Shown: positions 1 through 8,756, counted from the stretch's first letter. The stretch is DNA of 51,413 nt from Deltaproteobacteria bacterium (GCA_026992735.1 JALWYO010000077.1:1-51413), one strand, 5' to 3'. A program made the numbers and translations. Notes: generated by a model from the letters alone, not told the origin.

Positions 1-1103
1 GTACCGCTTTGTCCATAAGGATTGTAAACGTTTTTGACCTTGTTCTTCCAATTGAAGGCGCCAAAAATGAATGCTGCAAGAGGCTTGGTGTTATAGTTAT
101 AGTCACCCTGAGCAAAATAATGCTTGAAACCCTTTGCGCTCATAGGACCCTTTGGAGCAGAACCTGGCAGGAAGTTGATGCCTATCCTTCCCACGTACAG
201 CATCTGATCATCAAAGTTTGCGGTTCCGCGGGTATCCCTGCCATTGTAAACGCCTGCCCAGTATGACAGGAACTGCTTCTGGCCAAGCATGTCCACATCG
301 CCATTGATGTTGACACCCTGGGACCTGTAAAGAAGCATACCGCCGGTGGGGAAGGCAGTAGTCTTGTCCAGGAGATTGCCGACCCTTAGCCTGGCGTTGT
401 AGCCTGGAATATCATAGGTGCGGTTTCCAAACTGATCCTTGTCCATCTCGGAATCACCGGTGAAGATGGTACGGTCTGCACCGTTCTGGCCAAAACCGCT
501 CTGCCAGTACTCAATGGAGTAAGGTATCTTCATACGGCCAAACTGCACCCTGGCAAACTTGTAGTGACGCCACACGATAAATGCGTCATGGGTGTTAACC
601 TTGCCCTGCGGCTCCAGCTGAATATGCATGAAGTACTTCCAGTCCTTGTTAGGCGCATAGCCGTCAAAGAACAGGCGGAGACGGCGCATGGTGAAGGAAC
701 TGAAATTTTCATCCACACCGGAAATGTCATCATCCGTAAAGACATAGGTGTACCTCATCTGGATACCAGCCCTGATCCTCATAAGGTACTCGTTGTTGCT
801 CTTGGGATCATTGTACTTGATCCTGAAGCCGTTTTTCCACTTCATGGAAAAATTGGAACGGCTCTTTTTCCAGTTTTCCAGTTCTGTTACCTTCTGCTGA
901 AGAGCATCGGTATCCGGGCATGGAGCCTCCTTGGTTTCAAGTTGCTTGATCCTCTGCGTCAGCATCTTGACCTGTGCCTTAAGGTCCTGCAGTTCCTGAT
1001 TGGGAGCTACACCTCCTGCATAGGCTGACAGGCAACCTGCACACAGAAAAACCACTGCTACTGCAAAACCCAAAAACTTTTTAGTAAATCCTGGTTTCTG
1101 CAT
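1..1103 (-). CDS. Outer-membrane porin, OprO/OprP-like (3' end outside window)
   Basis: The reading frame opens with ATG at 1103, behind a strong AGGAGG ribosome site, and stays open to the window edge (367 codons), so the C-terminus is missing. Residues 1-26 form a signal peptide (MQKPGFTKKFLGFAVAVVFL, then a small-residue stretch ending AYA). Residues 30-75 are a heptad-rich coiled coil, typical of porins with a periplasmic N-terminal trimer stalk. The rest alternates aromatic and charged residues as in beta strands, with MRRLRLFFDGYAPNKDW and the FGRMKIPYSIEYW segment typical of the phosphate-selective porin O/P family. The role would be a trimeric outer-membrane channel for anions or small solutes. 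The substrate cannot be told from sequence. It has its own promoter and appears monocistronic at its 5' end. Confidence 0.85.
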   Translation of the reverse strand, partial: MQKPGFTKKFLGFAVAVVFLCAGCLSAYAGGVAPNQELQDLKAQVKMLTQRIKQLETKEAPCPDTDALQQKVTELENWKKSRSNFSMKWKNGFRIKYNDPKSNNEYLMRIRAGIQMRYTYVFTDDDISGVDENFSSFTMRRLRLFFDGYAPNKDWKYFMHIQLEPQGKVNTHDAFIVWRHYKFARVQFGRMKIPYSIEYWQSGFGQNGADRTIFTGDSEMDKDQFGNRTYDIPGYNARLRVGNLLDKTTAFPTGGMLLYRSQGVNINGDVDMLGQKQFLSYWAGVYNGRDTRGTANFDDQMLYVGRIGINFLPGSAPKGPMSAKGFKHYFAQGDYNYNTKPLAAFIFGAFNWKNKVKNVYNPYGQSG

Positions 1104-1156
1104 AATCCCTCCTTTGTTAAATTTTTAGCAACCTCCTGAAAATCTTGCTAAATCTA

Positions 1157-1185
1157 TTTAAACTACCACTTTACTTTTTTGTCAA
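1157..1185 (-). promoter_or_regulatory. Sigma-70-type promoter of the porin gene
   Basis: On the minus strand a perfect -35 box TTGACA (1180-1185) is followed by a 17-base spacer and a -10-like TTTAAA (1157-1162), about 54 bases upstream of the porin ATG. A tight inverted repeat (CCGTTTC/GAAACGG, 1187-1202) lies directly upstream of the -35 box. It has no T-run on its 3' side on this strand, so it may be a protein site or chance rather than a terminator. Confidence 0.6.
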
Positions 1186-1274
1186 GCCGTTTCCTGAAAC
1201 GGGGAAGACTATCTTACAATCCATTTAAATTTTATACCCAAAACTACGCAATTAATATGCCACCATTCTAAATA

Positions 1275-2687
1275 TCAACCAGATCCGCCGGTTTTTATAG
1301 GCTTTTTAAGTGGAAGTATAAAATAAAAATTATTCCCAAGAGGCACTGGTTCATAACCAACAACACCACCATGAACTTCTACCACCTTTTTGACAAAATG
1401 CAAGCCATGTCCCGTGCCTGGATTCCCGGCAGTAGCGCTTGCCCTGTATCCCTCATCAAAGATGTGGGCGGCTTCATCCGGCGGGATATGAGGACCTGTT
1501 GTAAATACATTGAATTTTATGCCATCCTGACCAGGGCCGAAATAATCTGGCATGATCTCCCTGCCATAGGAAATAAACCTTGCAGGCCTGCCGGAATCGT
1601 CTGTTACTTCCTGACAATATTTTTCCGCGTTTGAAAGCAGGTTGGCAAAAACCTGTGCAATAAGACCTATATCCACTGCCAGAGGTATGTCCTCATCGGG
1701 CACGCCACCTAACTGATTATCTATCTTGCAGCCCCGTTTTTCCAGCCTTTTCCTGTATCTTTCAATCTGGGGCTCGATCACTTCCTTGCGGAAATTGCAC
1801 ATCCTGCGCCTGAGCACCAGTTCCCCCTTCTGAAAGTGCTCCCGCCTCAACAGGCTTTCAAGGAACAGGCTGGTATTGTTAAAATGCTTTTCTATATCCC
1901 TGTAACAGCCTTCAAGCTCTTTGGTCGTCTCTTCAAGTTGCATGGCAGATGCCTCGGCGCTCTGTATCCTGGGACAGTTGCATTTCCTGGCCTCGGCAAG
2001 ATGCTTCTCCAGGTCATGCAGTATCTCCGTAAGCCGTTTTATCCTGGCCTTTATCATGTTCAGAAAGACCTTGTACTTTATATTCGGAACTATGACATTA
2101 TGCTCTATGTCTTCCACAAGGTTATTGATGAACTTGATATGTTCTTCGTTCTGGCGGGCAAGCAGCTTGTAATGGAGGTTGTAGCCTATCCTGTTGGCAT
2201 ATTTCTCAAAAAAAAGCTTGTCTTTGTCTGTCAGCAAAGCCCTTGGAAAGACCTCGAACATCCCTATAACATCCTTGGGCCTGGCAAGGTTCTTTTCACC
2301 AAACAGACGCTTGTTGCCCCTTATGGGAGCAAAAAACGAATCGCCTCTTTCGTAAGGCTCAGGGGAAAGCCTTACACCCTCTGGCGGATCCATACCGCAT
2401 ACACCAAACGCATTCATGGAATCACAGGCCCTCTTGAGCTCGTCTGATTCAAAATCCACCAGGTACAGGCAGGTATCAAAATCCATGAATATCTTGGGAA
2501 CGAATACGGCTACCCTGTAAAAATTCTCCAGGGTTTCATACTCCTGGGCCAGGTCAAAAAAGGCCCTGAGAGTACGCCCCTGAAGCACGGTAAAATTGTA
2601 TCTCTCGTAATCTTCCTTTTTCTTCCTTATCCTGGAAAGAACACTCGCCAGTTCAGGTGGATCGGGTTTTACACAATAAATGCTCAT
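1275..2687 (-). CDS. Sensor histidine kinase-like protein (cytoplasmic, GAF-like N-terminus)
   Basis: A 470-residue protein with no membrane segment. About the first 175 residues look like a GAF-type sensor domain (inference from length and pattern). A phosphoacceptor-like helix follows, with His196 in the sequence DIEHNVIVPN. The C-terminus is a HATPase fold: N-box FANLLSNAEKY near residue 350 and G-box GTGHGLHFVKK near 427, so ATP binding is likely. No response regulator is adjacent. A TTG start at 2732 would add 15 Arg-rich residues behind an AGGAGG only 3 bases away. I prefer the ATG at 2687, although it has a poor ribosome site. The gene begins within about 65 bases of the cobA-hemD stop and is probably the last gene of that operon. 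Its signal is unknown. Confidence 0.75.
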   Translation of the reverse strand: MSIYCVKPDPPELASVLSRIRKKKEDYERYNFTVLQGRTLRAFFDLAQEYETLENFYRVAVFVPKIFMDFDTCLYLVDFESDELKRACDSMNAFGVCGMDPPEGVRLSPEPYERGDSFFAPIRGNKRLFGEKNLARPKDVIGMFEVFPRALLTDKDKLFFEKYANRIGYNLHYKLLARQNEEHIKFINNLVEDIEHNVIVPNIKYKVFLNMIKARIKRLTEILHDLEKHLAEARKCNCPRIQSAEASAMQLEETTKELEGCYRDIEKHFNNTSLFLESLLRREHFQKGELVLRRRMCNFRKEVIEPQIERYRKRLEKRGCKIDNQLGGVPDEDIPLAVDIGLIAQVFANLLSNAEKYCQEVTDDSGRPARFISYGREIMPDYFGPGQDGIKFNVFTTGPHIPPDEAAHIFDEGYRASATAGNPGTGHGLHFVKKVVEVHGGVVGYEPVPLGNNFYFILPLKKPIKTGGSG

Positions 2688-2750
2688 ATACAATCTGCTT
2701 TCAGCCGCACACCGGGTTCTACGGCCAGGCAAAAACCTCCTGCACCCTAT

Positions 2751-4280
2751 TTATCTATCCTGAAAATCCATCTCTATGGCATCTACCAGGGCCGGAATGG
2801 TAGAGCTTTCGGGCATTATATGTACCTTGAGCCCCATCTTCTTTGCAGTCTTTGCAGTTACCGGCCCTATACAGGCAACCCTTGCCCTGGACATGATCCT
2901 TTTAATGGTATTCTCAGGCACTGTTTTAAACAGATTTTTGACTGTAGATGAACTGGTAAAGGTCACCACGTCTATCTCTTCTTCCTCAAGGAGCTCCAGC
3001 GTCTGAGGAGCTATCTCAGGAGGCACTGTCTCGTATGCAGGAGCCACTGTCACCTGTGCGCCCAGTTCCCTGAGACCCTCGGGCAAGAGTTCTCTTGCCA
3101 CTACGGCCCTGGGGATCAGCACCCTGCGGCCCTTCATGTCCTGGCCCTGGAAAAACTCGAGTAGGCCCTCTGCCCTGAAATTTTCGGGTACGGCATCCAC
3201 CTTAAGATGGAGTGCCTTTATGGCATCCGCCGTGCTGGAACCCACGGCGGCTATCTTCACATTTCCCAGCGCCCTAATATCATTGCCAAGCTCATCTATA
3301 CGCCTGAAAAAGAACTTCACGGCATTGCTGCTGCTGAATACAATCCAGTCATATCCGGCGAGATCAGAGATGGCACTGTCAAGGACCGAGGTCTCCTGAA
3401 CCATCCTCACCTCTATAGTCGGGCACTCTATGCACCCGGCCCCTTTCCTCTCCAAGAGGAGCACCAGGCTGCTGGCCTGCTGCCTTGTCCTGGTCACCAG
3501 GACCTTGCGGCCAAGAAGAGGCTGCCTTTCGAACCAGTTGATATCATCCCTTACAGAGCAGACATCACCCACCACTATGATGGCAGGCGGTTTGAACCGA
3601 TTTTCCTTTACTCTGTCGGCAATATCAGCCAGGGTCCCGATCAAGGATTCCTGGAGCGGTGTTGTGCCCCAGCGTATCACTGCCACAGGAGTATCAGGAT
3701 TCCTGCCGAATTTAATCAATTTTTCCGTTATGTTTGGGAGATTAGACATGCCCATCAGAAATACCAGGGTGCCAACACCCTTGGCCAGGCCTTCCCAGTC
3801 AACACCTGCCTCACTGCTGTCAAACCTCCGGTGACCCGTGATAAAGGCTACCGATGCGGTAAATGAGCGGTGTGTCAGCGGGATGCCTGCATAGGCCGGA
3901 ACAGCAATGGCAGAGGTCACTCCCGGCACAATCTCAAAAGGAATGCCCTGGGCCGCAAGGATCTGGGCCTCCTCACCACCACGGCCGAATATAAACGGAT
4001 CTCCACCTTTAAGCCGCACTACCTTCCGGCCTTCCCTTGCCTTTTCAACAATAAGGTCGTTTATCTCATTCTGGTTTGCCACATGTTTGCCTATACGCTT
4101 TCCCACGTATATCTTTTCAGCACCGGGATTTACGAGCTCCATTATCCTGGGGCTTGCCAGCCTGTCATATATGACTACATCGGCCCTGGACAATAACTCC
4201 CTGCCCCTGAGAGTCAGAAGCCCGGGATCGCCCGGGCCTGCGCCAACCAGATAAACCTTTCCGCTGTCCTTAACTTTCAC
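2751..4280 (-). CDS. cobA-hemD: Uroporphyrinogen-III C-methyltransferase / uroporphyrinogen-III synthase fusion
   Basis: A 509-residue bifunctional protein. Residues 5-245 are the SUMT methyltransferase: VGAGPGDPGLLTLRG near the start, RLKGGDPFIFGRGGEE, and VPGVTSAIAVPAYAGIPLTHR-type SAM-binding segments. They turn uroporphyrinogen III into precorrin-2. Residues 255-505 are HemD, which closes and inverts ring D of hydroxymethylbilane (VLVTRTRQQASSL; DWIVFSSSNAVKFFF; DVVTFTSSSTVKNLF). The start overlaps the end of hemC by 11 bases, so the two are translationally linked. The pair gives precorrin-2 for siroheme, cobalamin and, in many sulfate reducers, heme by the siroheme route. That fits a cell that needs corrinoid for AcsC/AcsD. 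This fusion is common in anaerobic bacteria. Confidence 0.95.
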   Translation of the reverse strand: MKVKDSGKVYLVGAGPGDPGLLTLRGRELLSRADVVIYDRLASPRIMELVNPGAEKIYVGKRIGKHVANQNEINDLIVEKAREGRKVVRLKGGDPFIFGRGGEEAQILAAQGIPFEIVPGVTSAIAVPAYAGIPLTHRSFTASVAFITGHRRFDSSEAGVDWEGLAKGVGTLVFLMGMSNLPNITEKLIKFGRNPDTPVAVIRWGTTPLQESLIGTLADIADRVKENRFKPPAIIVVGDVCSVRDDINWFERQPLLGRKVLVTRTRQQASSLVLLLERKGAGCIECPTIEVRMVQETSVLDSAISDLAGYDWIVFSSSNAVKFFFRRIDELGNDIRALGNVKIAAVGSSTADAIKALHLKVDAVPENFRAEGLLEFFQGQDMKGRRVLIPRAVVARELLPEGLRELGAQVTVAPAYETVPPEIAPQTLELLEEEEIDVVTFTSSSTVKNLFKTVPENTIKRIMSRARVACIGPVTAKTAKKMGLKVHIMPESSTIPALVDAIEMDFQDR

Positions 4281-5208
4281 TATAAACTTCCTCTAATATT
4301 TTGCGCCCGCCTGCCTCCAGAATCATGTCTCCAAGCCTCAAGCCAAGCTCCCTGGCCTGGCTGAACGGGCCTGACAGGGCCTTGACAATAACCTGTTCAC
4401 CATTTTCATCAGCGACCAGGCCAGTTACAGCCAGTATATCCGGGCCTGAGATAGTGGCAAGGGCGCCGATCGGCACCTGGCATCCGCCTTCCAGCCTTTC
4501 CAGAAAAGCACGCTCACAGCTCACGCAGACCGCAGTCTTCTGGTGGTGCAGACAGGAAAGTATCTCCCTGGTATCCTGGTCATCGCTCCTGAACTCTATG
4601 CCAAGGCAGCCCTGACCTATGGCAGGGAGCATTATATCCACCGGGATACAGGATGTAATCCTGTGTGAAAGCCCAAGCCTGTTCAGGCCTGCAGCTGCAA
4701 GAATTATTGCATCGAATTCCCCCTGGTCAAGCTTTCTGAGCCTGGTATCAAGATTTCCCCTTAGAGATTCTATATCAATATCCGGCCTGACCTTCTTGAT
4801 CTGGGCCATCCTCCTGAGGCTGCTGGTGCCAACAACAGCGCCCTCTGGCAGCTCATCCAGTGCCCTGCAACTGCTGCTGCCGCTCACAAAGGCATCTCTG
4901 AAGTCCTCCCTTTCAGGAAAAACAGAGACCTCCAGGCCATCAGGGATCTCTGTGGGCACGTCCTTCAGGCTGTGCACCGCCAGGTCTGCCCTGCCATCAA
5001 GCATGGCCTCCTCAATCTCTTTTACGAAGAGGCCCTTGCCGCCAACCTTGGCCAGGGGTACGTCCAGTATCTTGTCGCCCCTTGTGGTAACCTCCAGCAA
5101 GCTCACGGAAATGCCCGGCCATGCCTCCTGTATCTTTGATTTCACCCAGTTGCTCTGTGCAAGCGCCAGCTTGCTCTTCCTGGTGGCAAGTAGAAGTTGT
5201 TTTTTCAT
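4270..5208 (-). CDS. hemC: Hydroxymethylbilane synthase (porphobilinogen deaminase)
   Basis: A 312-residue cytoplasmic enzyme that polymerises four porphobilinogens into hydroxymethylbilane. The family signatures are intact: N-terminal LATRKSKLALAQSNWV, the catalytic Asp in HSLKDVPTE (Asp83), TSSLRRMAQ, and the dipyrromethane-cofactor cysteine in LEGGCQVPIGA (Cys243). Length matches the family. ATG at 5208 is the natural start. The next gene, cobA-hemD, overlaps its end and uses its product directly. The FmdB-type gene lies 9 bases upstream, suggesting one transcript. Confidence 0.97.
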   Translation of the reverse strand: MKKQLLLATRKSKLALAQSNWVKSKIQEAWPGISVSLLEVTTRGDKILDVPLAKVGGKGLFVKEIEEAMLDGRADLAVHSLKDVPTEIPDGLEVSVFPEREDFRDAFVSGSSSCRALDELPEGAVVGTSSLRRMAQIKKVRPDIDIESLRGNLDTRLRKLDQGEFDAIILAAAGLNRLGLSHRITSCIPVDIMLPAIGQGCLGIEFRSDDQDTREILSCLHHQKTAVCVSCERAFLERLEGGCQVPIGALATISGPDILAVTGLVADENGEQVIVKALSGPFSQARELGLRLGDMILEAGGRKILEEVYSES

Positions 5209-5217
5209 GGAACCAGG

Positions 5218-5448
5218 CTATCCCCCGCAGGAACTGCAGTTAGTGCTTGTACAACCGGCACAACCACCTGAAGAAGCCTTCTTGCCTGTACCAACAAACT
5301 TACTGCCGCTCTTCATGGCAAAGGCTGACATCTTCTTGGTGGTATCGGCAGAGCCGCAGCTCCGGCATTTTATCACCTCGTCATTGGAAAAGACCAGCTG
5401 TTCAAACTCTTCACCGCATGCATTACATACATATTCATAAATAGGCAT
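5218..5448 (-). CDS. FmdB-family small zinc-ribbon protein
   Basis: A 76-residue protein beginning MPIYEYVCNACGEEFE. Two CxxC knuckles (CNAC and CRSC) form the zinc ribbon of the FmdB/CxxC_CxxC_SSSS family. The C-terminus is Gly/Ser/Cys-rich (CAGCTSTNCSSCGG). A GGAGG ribosome site lies upstream of the ATG. It precedes hemC by 9 bases. The family's function is not established, although members are often called regulatory. The C-terminal cysteines could bind a second metal (inference). Confidence 0.85.
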   Translation of the reverse strand: MPIYEYVCNACGEEFEQLVFSNDEVIKCRSCGSADTTKKMSAFAMKSGSKFVGTGKKASSGGCAGCTSTNCSSCGG

Positions 5449-5549
5449 TGTCCTTTACCTCCGGTAAAATTTTATACAGTCCACTCCTGTGCTGCATAAT
5501 GCACCACAAACACAGGGTTCCCTGCATCTTATTCTGACAGGATGCCGAG

Positions 5550-6503
5550 TTATCCTGCAGATGCAAGCTCTTCCAGGACTGCAGATGCAAGAAGCGGGAT
5601 CATGATCTCATGATGTCCTGTAAAATTATATCCTTTGCCACCTTCCAAGGTAGGCCTGTTGACCACGTTGGTCAATGGGCGGTATTGACGGATAAAATCG
5701 AGGTTTACCGTTACAAAGCGAGTAACATCGAATCCCAGATTCCTGACAGCTGTAAGTGCCTTGAGGAAGACCTCTGGAAGGAGCACGGCGGAACCAACAT
5801 TAAAATATACACCACCCTGCAGCCCTGCCACAAGCGAACAGAACAATTTGAAATCAAGATAGGACGCCTTGCCGATACTGGCACCGTCTGCAGAAGGATG
5901 GATATGGATGATATCTGTCCCAACTGCCACGTGGACAGTAACAGGTATATCCAGCCTGGCTGCAGAGGCAAGAAGGCTCATGTCATTATGGGGGAAACCC
6001 TCTTCCACAAGCCTTCTGCCCACTGTCTGGCCGAGCCCATGCCCGGTGGAAGCAGCCTGATTTATGGCCTGGTTGAGAAATTCCCCGGTCTCCCTTGCGG
6101 CCCCGAAGGCCCCTGATCTAAGTACTGTAGCCACGTCTTCGGATGTCTTGCCTGCCATTGCGATCTCGGAATCATGGATTATCCCTGCACCGTTTATGGC
6201 AAATGCAGAAATCAGCCCCCTTTCCATCAGATCTATAAGGACTGGATTGAGGCCGACCTTTATGACATGGGCGCCCATGGCAAAGATTATCCTGTTTCCT
6301 GACCGGACCGCCTCCGTCCATGACCTGGCAACCTCGATTAAATCACTGGCAGCAAGCTGGCGAGGCAGCCTCGACAAAAAATCTTTCATGCTCAGGCCCG
6401 GAGCAGCAGCATCAGCAAAATCATTCACCGATACCTTGCTGGGCCTGTCAAAGAGAGAATAGGTATTCAGCCCCTTGAACGACATGGGTTTGAGGTAACT
6501 CAT
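5550..6503 (-). CDS. Deoxyhypusine-synthase-like protein
   Basis: A 317-residue soluble protein resembling the deoxyhypusine synthase (NAD-binding Rossmann) superfamily: FAMGAHVIKVGLNPVLIDLM, AINGAGIIHDSEIAM, and GVYFNVGSAVLLPEVFLKAL. In true deoxyhypusine synthase the last region carries the lysine that forms the enzyme-substrate imine (GGGxxKHH context). Here it reads GSAVLLPEVF, with no lysine at that place, so the classical reaction is unlikely. I chose ATG 6503 because it overlaps the gmhA stop as ATGA. A TTG at 6512 would add three residues. Coupling to gmhA suggests a shared role, perhaps in sugar or envelope metabolism, but the substrate is unknown. Confidence 0.7.
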   Translation of the reverse strand: MSYLKPMSFKGLNTYSLFDRPSKVSVNDFADAAAPGLSMKDFLSRLPRQLAASDLIEVARSWTEAVRSGNRIIFAMGAHVIKVGLNPVLIDLMERGLISAFAINGAGIIHDSEIAMAGKTSEDVATVLRSGAFGAARETGEFLNQAINQAASTGHGLGQTVGRRLVEEGFPHNDMSLLASAARLDIPVTVHVAVGTDIIHIHPSADGASIGKASYLDFKLFCSLVAGLQGGVYFNVGSAVLLPEVFLKALTAVRNLGFDVTRFVTVNLDFIRQYRPLTNVVNRPTLEGGKGYNFTGHHEIMIPLLASAVLEELASAG

Positions 6504-7072
6504 TCTCCGCAAACCTTCCTTTCAACCATGTCACACAGCACGTGTCCAAGAAATATATGGACCTCCTGTATACGTGGTGTGTCTGTTGACTGCACCTTCA
6601 GCAGGCATTGACATACAGCCTCCATGGCACTGCCTTCAGCACCTGTAAGTCCAACTGTCAGGATTCCCATACTTTTGGCCTCGGCCAGTGCCCTCACCAC
6701 GTTTTCAGAACTGCCACTGGTTGAAACGCCAAGCAACACATCACCCTGACACCCAAGGGCCTGTACCTGCTTTACAAACACGTCATCAAACGAATAATCA
6801 TTTGCTATGGCAGTCAAAATGGAGGTATCCGTGGTCAACGCAATGGCCGGAAGGGGACGGCGCTCCATGCGGAAACGGTTTACCAGCTCTGCTGCAATAT
6901 GCTGACAGTCAGCGGCGCTGCCCCCATTCCCGCAGAGCAGCAGCTTCCGCCCGGCCGCAAGTGCTGATGCAACCGCCTCTGCGATCTCTATAAGCACATT
7001 GCACTGGGTTGCCAGCGTATCCTTCAATGCACCTACAAGATCATTTCCTGAAATATTGGCCAATGTTTTCAT
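6500..7072 (-). CDS. gmhA: Phosphoheptose isomerase (sedoheptulose 7-phosphate isomerase)
   Basis: A 190-residue SIS-domain enzyme that converts sedoheptulose 7-phosphate to D-glycero-D-manno-heptose 7-phosphate, the first step to LPS inner-core heptose. The phosphosugar-binding loops are clear: LLLCGNGGSAADCQHIAAELVNRF near residues 45-68, ALTTDTSILTAIANDYSFDDVF and GVSTSGSSENVVRAL. The C-terminal QEVHIFLGHVLCDMVE helix carries the metal and catalytic residues of the family. It supports a Gram-negative envelope. No strong ribosome site is visible before the ATG. Confidence 0.93.
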   Translation of the reverse strand: MKTLANISGNDLVGALKDTLATQCNVLIEIAEAVASALAAGRKLLLCGNGGSAADCQHIAAELVNRFRMERRPLPAIALTTDTSILTAIANDYSFDDVFVKQVQALGCQGDVLLGVSTSGSSENVVRALAEAKSMGILTVGLTGAEGSAMEAVCQCLLKVQSTDTPRIQEVHIFLGHVLCDMVERKVCGE

Positions 7073-7119
7073 GAAGGAAAATAAAACAGGAAAATCCCTT
7101 TATGGCTACTGTTTTGGGC

Positions 7120-7144
7120 ATATTTCAGCAATTCACTGAAATAT
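7120..7144. repeat. Perfect inverted repeat between a DUF2235 gene and gmhA
   Basis: A 9-base perfect palindrome arm, ATATTTCAG (7120-7128), and its complement CTGAAATAT (7136-7144) surround a 7-base loop. It lies after the DUF2235 stop and about 50 bases upstream of the gmhA start. There is no T-run on the minus-strand 3' side, so it could be an operator or a Rho-assisted terminator rather than an intrinsic terminator. Confidence 0.45.
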
Positions 7145-7202
7145 CATCTTGTTAGGCATTTGAAGTGCATAATCTGACATCATGGGGAGCAATGCCAAAA
7201 TA

Positions 7203-8756
7203 CTAACCTATACAGGTTATCTTCATTTGAACACTTCCTCTGTTATTCCCATAAAAATTCCAGGCATCATTGGCAAATGCATAGAGATAACCGGATTTCC
7301 CAGGGGTAATCCTGGTGACAGGCACCTTCCCGGAGCCTGGACATACAGGAAATATCTCGTGACTGGCAGGCGTGCCATCCTTGCCAGGGTTGCCAGCATT
7401 TGCAACAGCGCCCACCAGCGCAAACCAGGGAATGTCATCCTCTCTCCTGGTGAACATGCAATCCGCAGACTTGTTGCCTGATATGCGCCTGAATATACCC
7501 TGGAGCTTTCCAAGTGAAGTGCCAGCTATATAAGCCAGCTTCTCTACATTAAACTTTCCGTCATTGGCACCGCAGGGCCCGCACTTTATGTTCAGATCCA
7601 TCCACTGTCCACTTGCCTCAAGCCTGTATGTCCTTCCGGCCTCCATATACAGACCTGTGTCATTCCAGGGCTCCACGGCAAATACATCCACCTCCATGGA
7701 TTCCCCTGGTGAAAGAAGGATTGTCCTGCGATAAGGGGCCTGGGATATAGGCGGCTCGGTCTGTCTCTCCAGCGCTGATGGATGGACAGACTCTCCGCTG
7801 TTTTTACTGATAATAGCGGGAATACTCCTGGGGCAAGTAGGCATGTGCTTGTAAATCCCCTTACATGAATCATAGAGAATACCCTTGCTGTCTGGACTGA
7901 GCTGTTCGGCCATGCCTTGTTTAAGGCCGAGCCCTGCGCCTTCCGCCTTCTTCATCATCCATTCCAGGGCGATGTCTGACAGGCCGGTATCCACATAGCC
8001 GCCTCCCACATTGGAATGTACGCCCGGGAACCAAACCTCCCTGGCATCTGCATGTTCTGAAACATTTTCCCACAATGTCGGAGTAAAACTGGCACGCATC
8101 TCGTCTATGGCAACTGCATGACGTGCAGTGAGGACATGACTGCCCAGTTTCAAATCGTGGAAACTGTATTTCTTCGAGGGATCAAAGATATTCAGAAGGG
8201 CCAGGCTGTCTGGTATTCCAAGGGCGCCAACAGTATCCCATGCCCCAAGAAAATCCACGATAACGGCGTCATTACCCTGTGCATCCCTGTGAAACACCCA
8301 GTCTTTGGCCCATTTGGAGCGGTCCTGTTTCTTCCTGTATCCCTTCTCATAGGCCTTCTTCACCCGGCCCCAGGCATCCTCCTCGCTGATGTCTGACAGG
8401 TCCAGCAGGCCCAGCATCCCGACCATGCCTGCAAGGCTCCGCACAGTAAAGGCGCCACGGCTGAAGCCAAACATAAATATCCTGTCACCAGGGATATAGC
8501 TGGAGCAGAGCCATTTATAAGCACTCATGATGTTCCTGCTCAGCCCTGCACCAAAGGCTCCGCCTGCAAGCCTTTCCAGCAGGCTGCCTCCTGCGCCTAC
8601 CCCTGGATGATAGTACCTCAACTGGGCATTGCCATTGGCATCTGCCTCTGCTACAGCATTGTAAATACGCACCACATTGGTAGGAACAGGGACATCATGC
8701 CTTTTCTGATCCCGGGTATTCCACGTACCGTCACAACACACTATGAGATTTCTCAC
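7203..8756 (-). CDS. DUF2235 alpha/beta hydrolase (Tle1-like) with a C-terminal lectin-like domain
   Basis: A 517-residue protein. I take GTG 8756 as the start because AGGAGG (8764-8769) sits 7 bases upstream and the protein then opens with the family's NLIVCCDGTWN. Residues about 1-300 are the DUF2235 hydrolase fold, with nucleophile elbow GFSRGAF (Ser99), FLGAWDTVGALG and WFPGVHSNVGGGY as likely acid/base regions. This fold includes the type VI phospholipase Tle1. Residues about 345-517 form a separate beta-rich domain ending YLYAFANDAWNFYGNNRGSV, which resembles PA-IL/LecA-like sugar-binding domains. No signal peptide and no type VI genes are in view. A lipase acting on membranes or glycolipids is inferred, not shown. 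It starts 31 bases after acpS. Confidence 0.75.
   Translation of the reverse strand: MRNLIVCCDGTWNTRDQKRHDVPVPTNVVRIYNAVAEADANGNAQLRYYHPGVGAGGSLLERLAGGAFGAGLSRNIMSAYKWLCSSYIPGDRIFMFGFSRGAFTVRSLAGMVGMLGLLDLSDISEEDAWGRVKKAYEKGYRKKQDRSKWAKDWVFHRDAQGNDAVIVDFLGAWDTVGALGIPDSLALLNIFDPSKKYSFHDLKLGSHVLTARHAVAIDEMRASFTPTLWENVSEHADAREVWFPGVHSNVGGGYVDTGLSDIALEWMMKKAEGAGLGLKQGMAEQLSPDSKGILYDSCKGIYKHMPTCPRSIPAIISKNSGESVHPSALERQTEPPISQAPYRRTILLSPGESMEVDVFAVEPWNDTGLYMEAGRTYRLEASGQWMDLNIKCGPCGANDGKFNVEKLAYIAGTSLGKLQGIFRRISGNKSADCMFTRREDDIPWFALVGAVANAGNPGKDGTPASHEIFPVCPGSGKVPVTRITPGKSGYLYAFANDAWNFYGNNRGSVQMKITCIG

Noticed and set aside
9-1028. Plus-strand frames opposite the porin
   Set aside because: The minus strand encodes a continuous porin with signal peptide and ribosome site.
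1187-1202. Short hairpin upstream of the porin as a terminator of the histidine kinase gene
   Set aside because: It has no T-run on the minus strand and abuts the porin -35 box.
5449-5549. Palindromic TGCATAATGCA-like bases between the FmdB-type and deoxyhypusine-like genes
   Set aside because: Too short and AT-rich to separate from chance; no T-run or second copy of the arm found.
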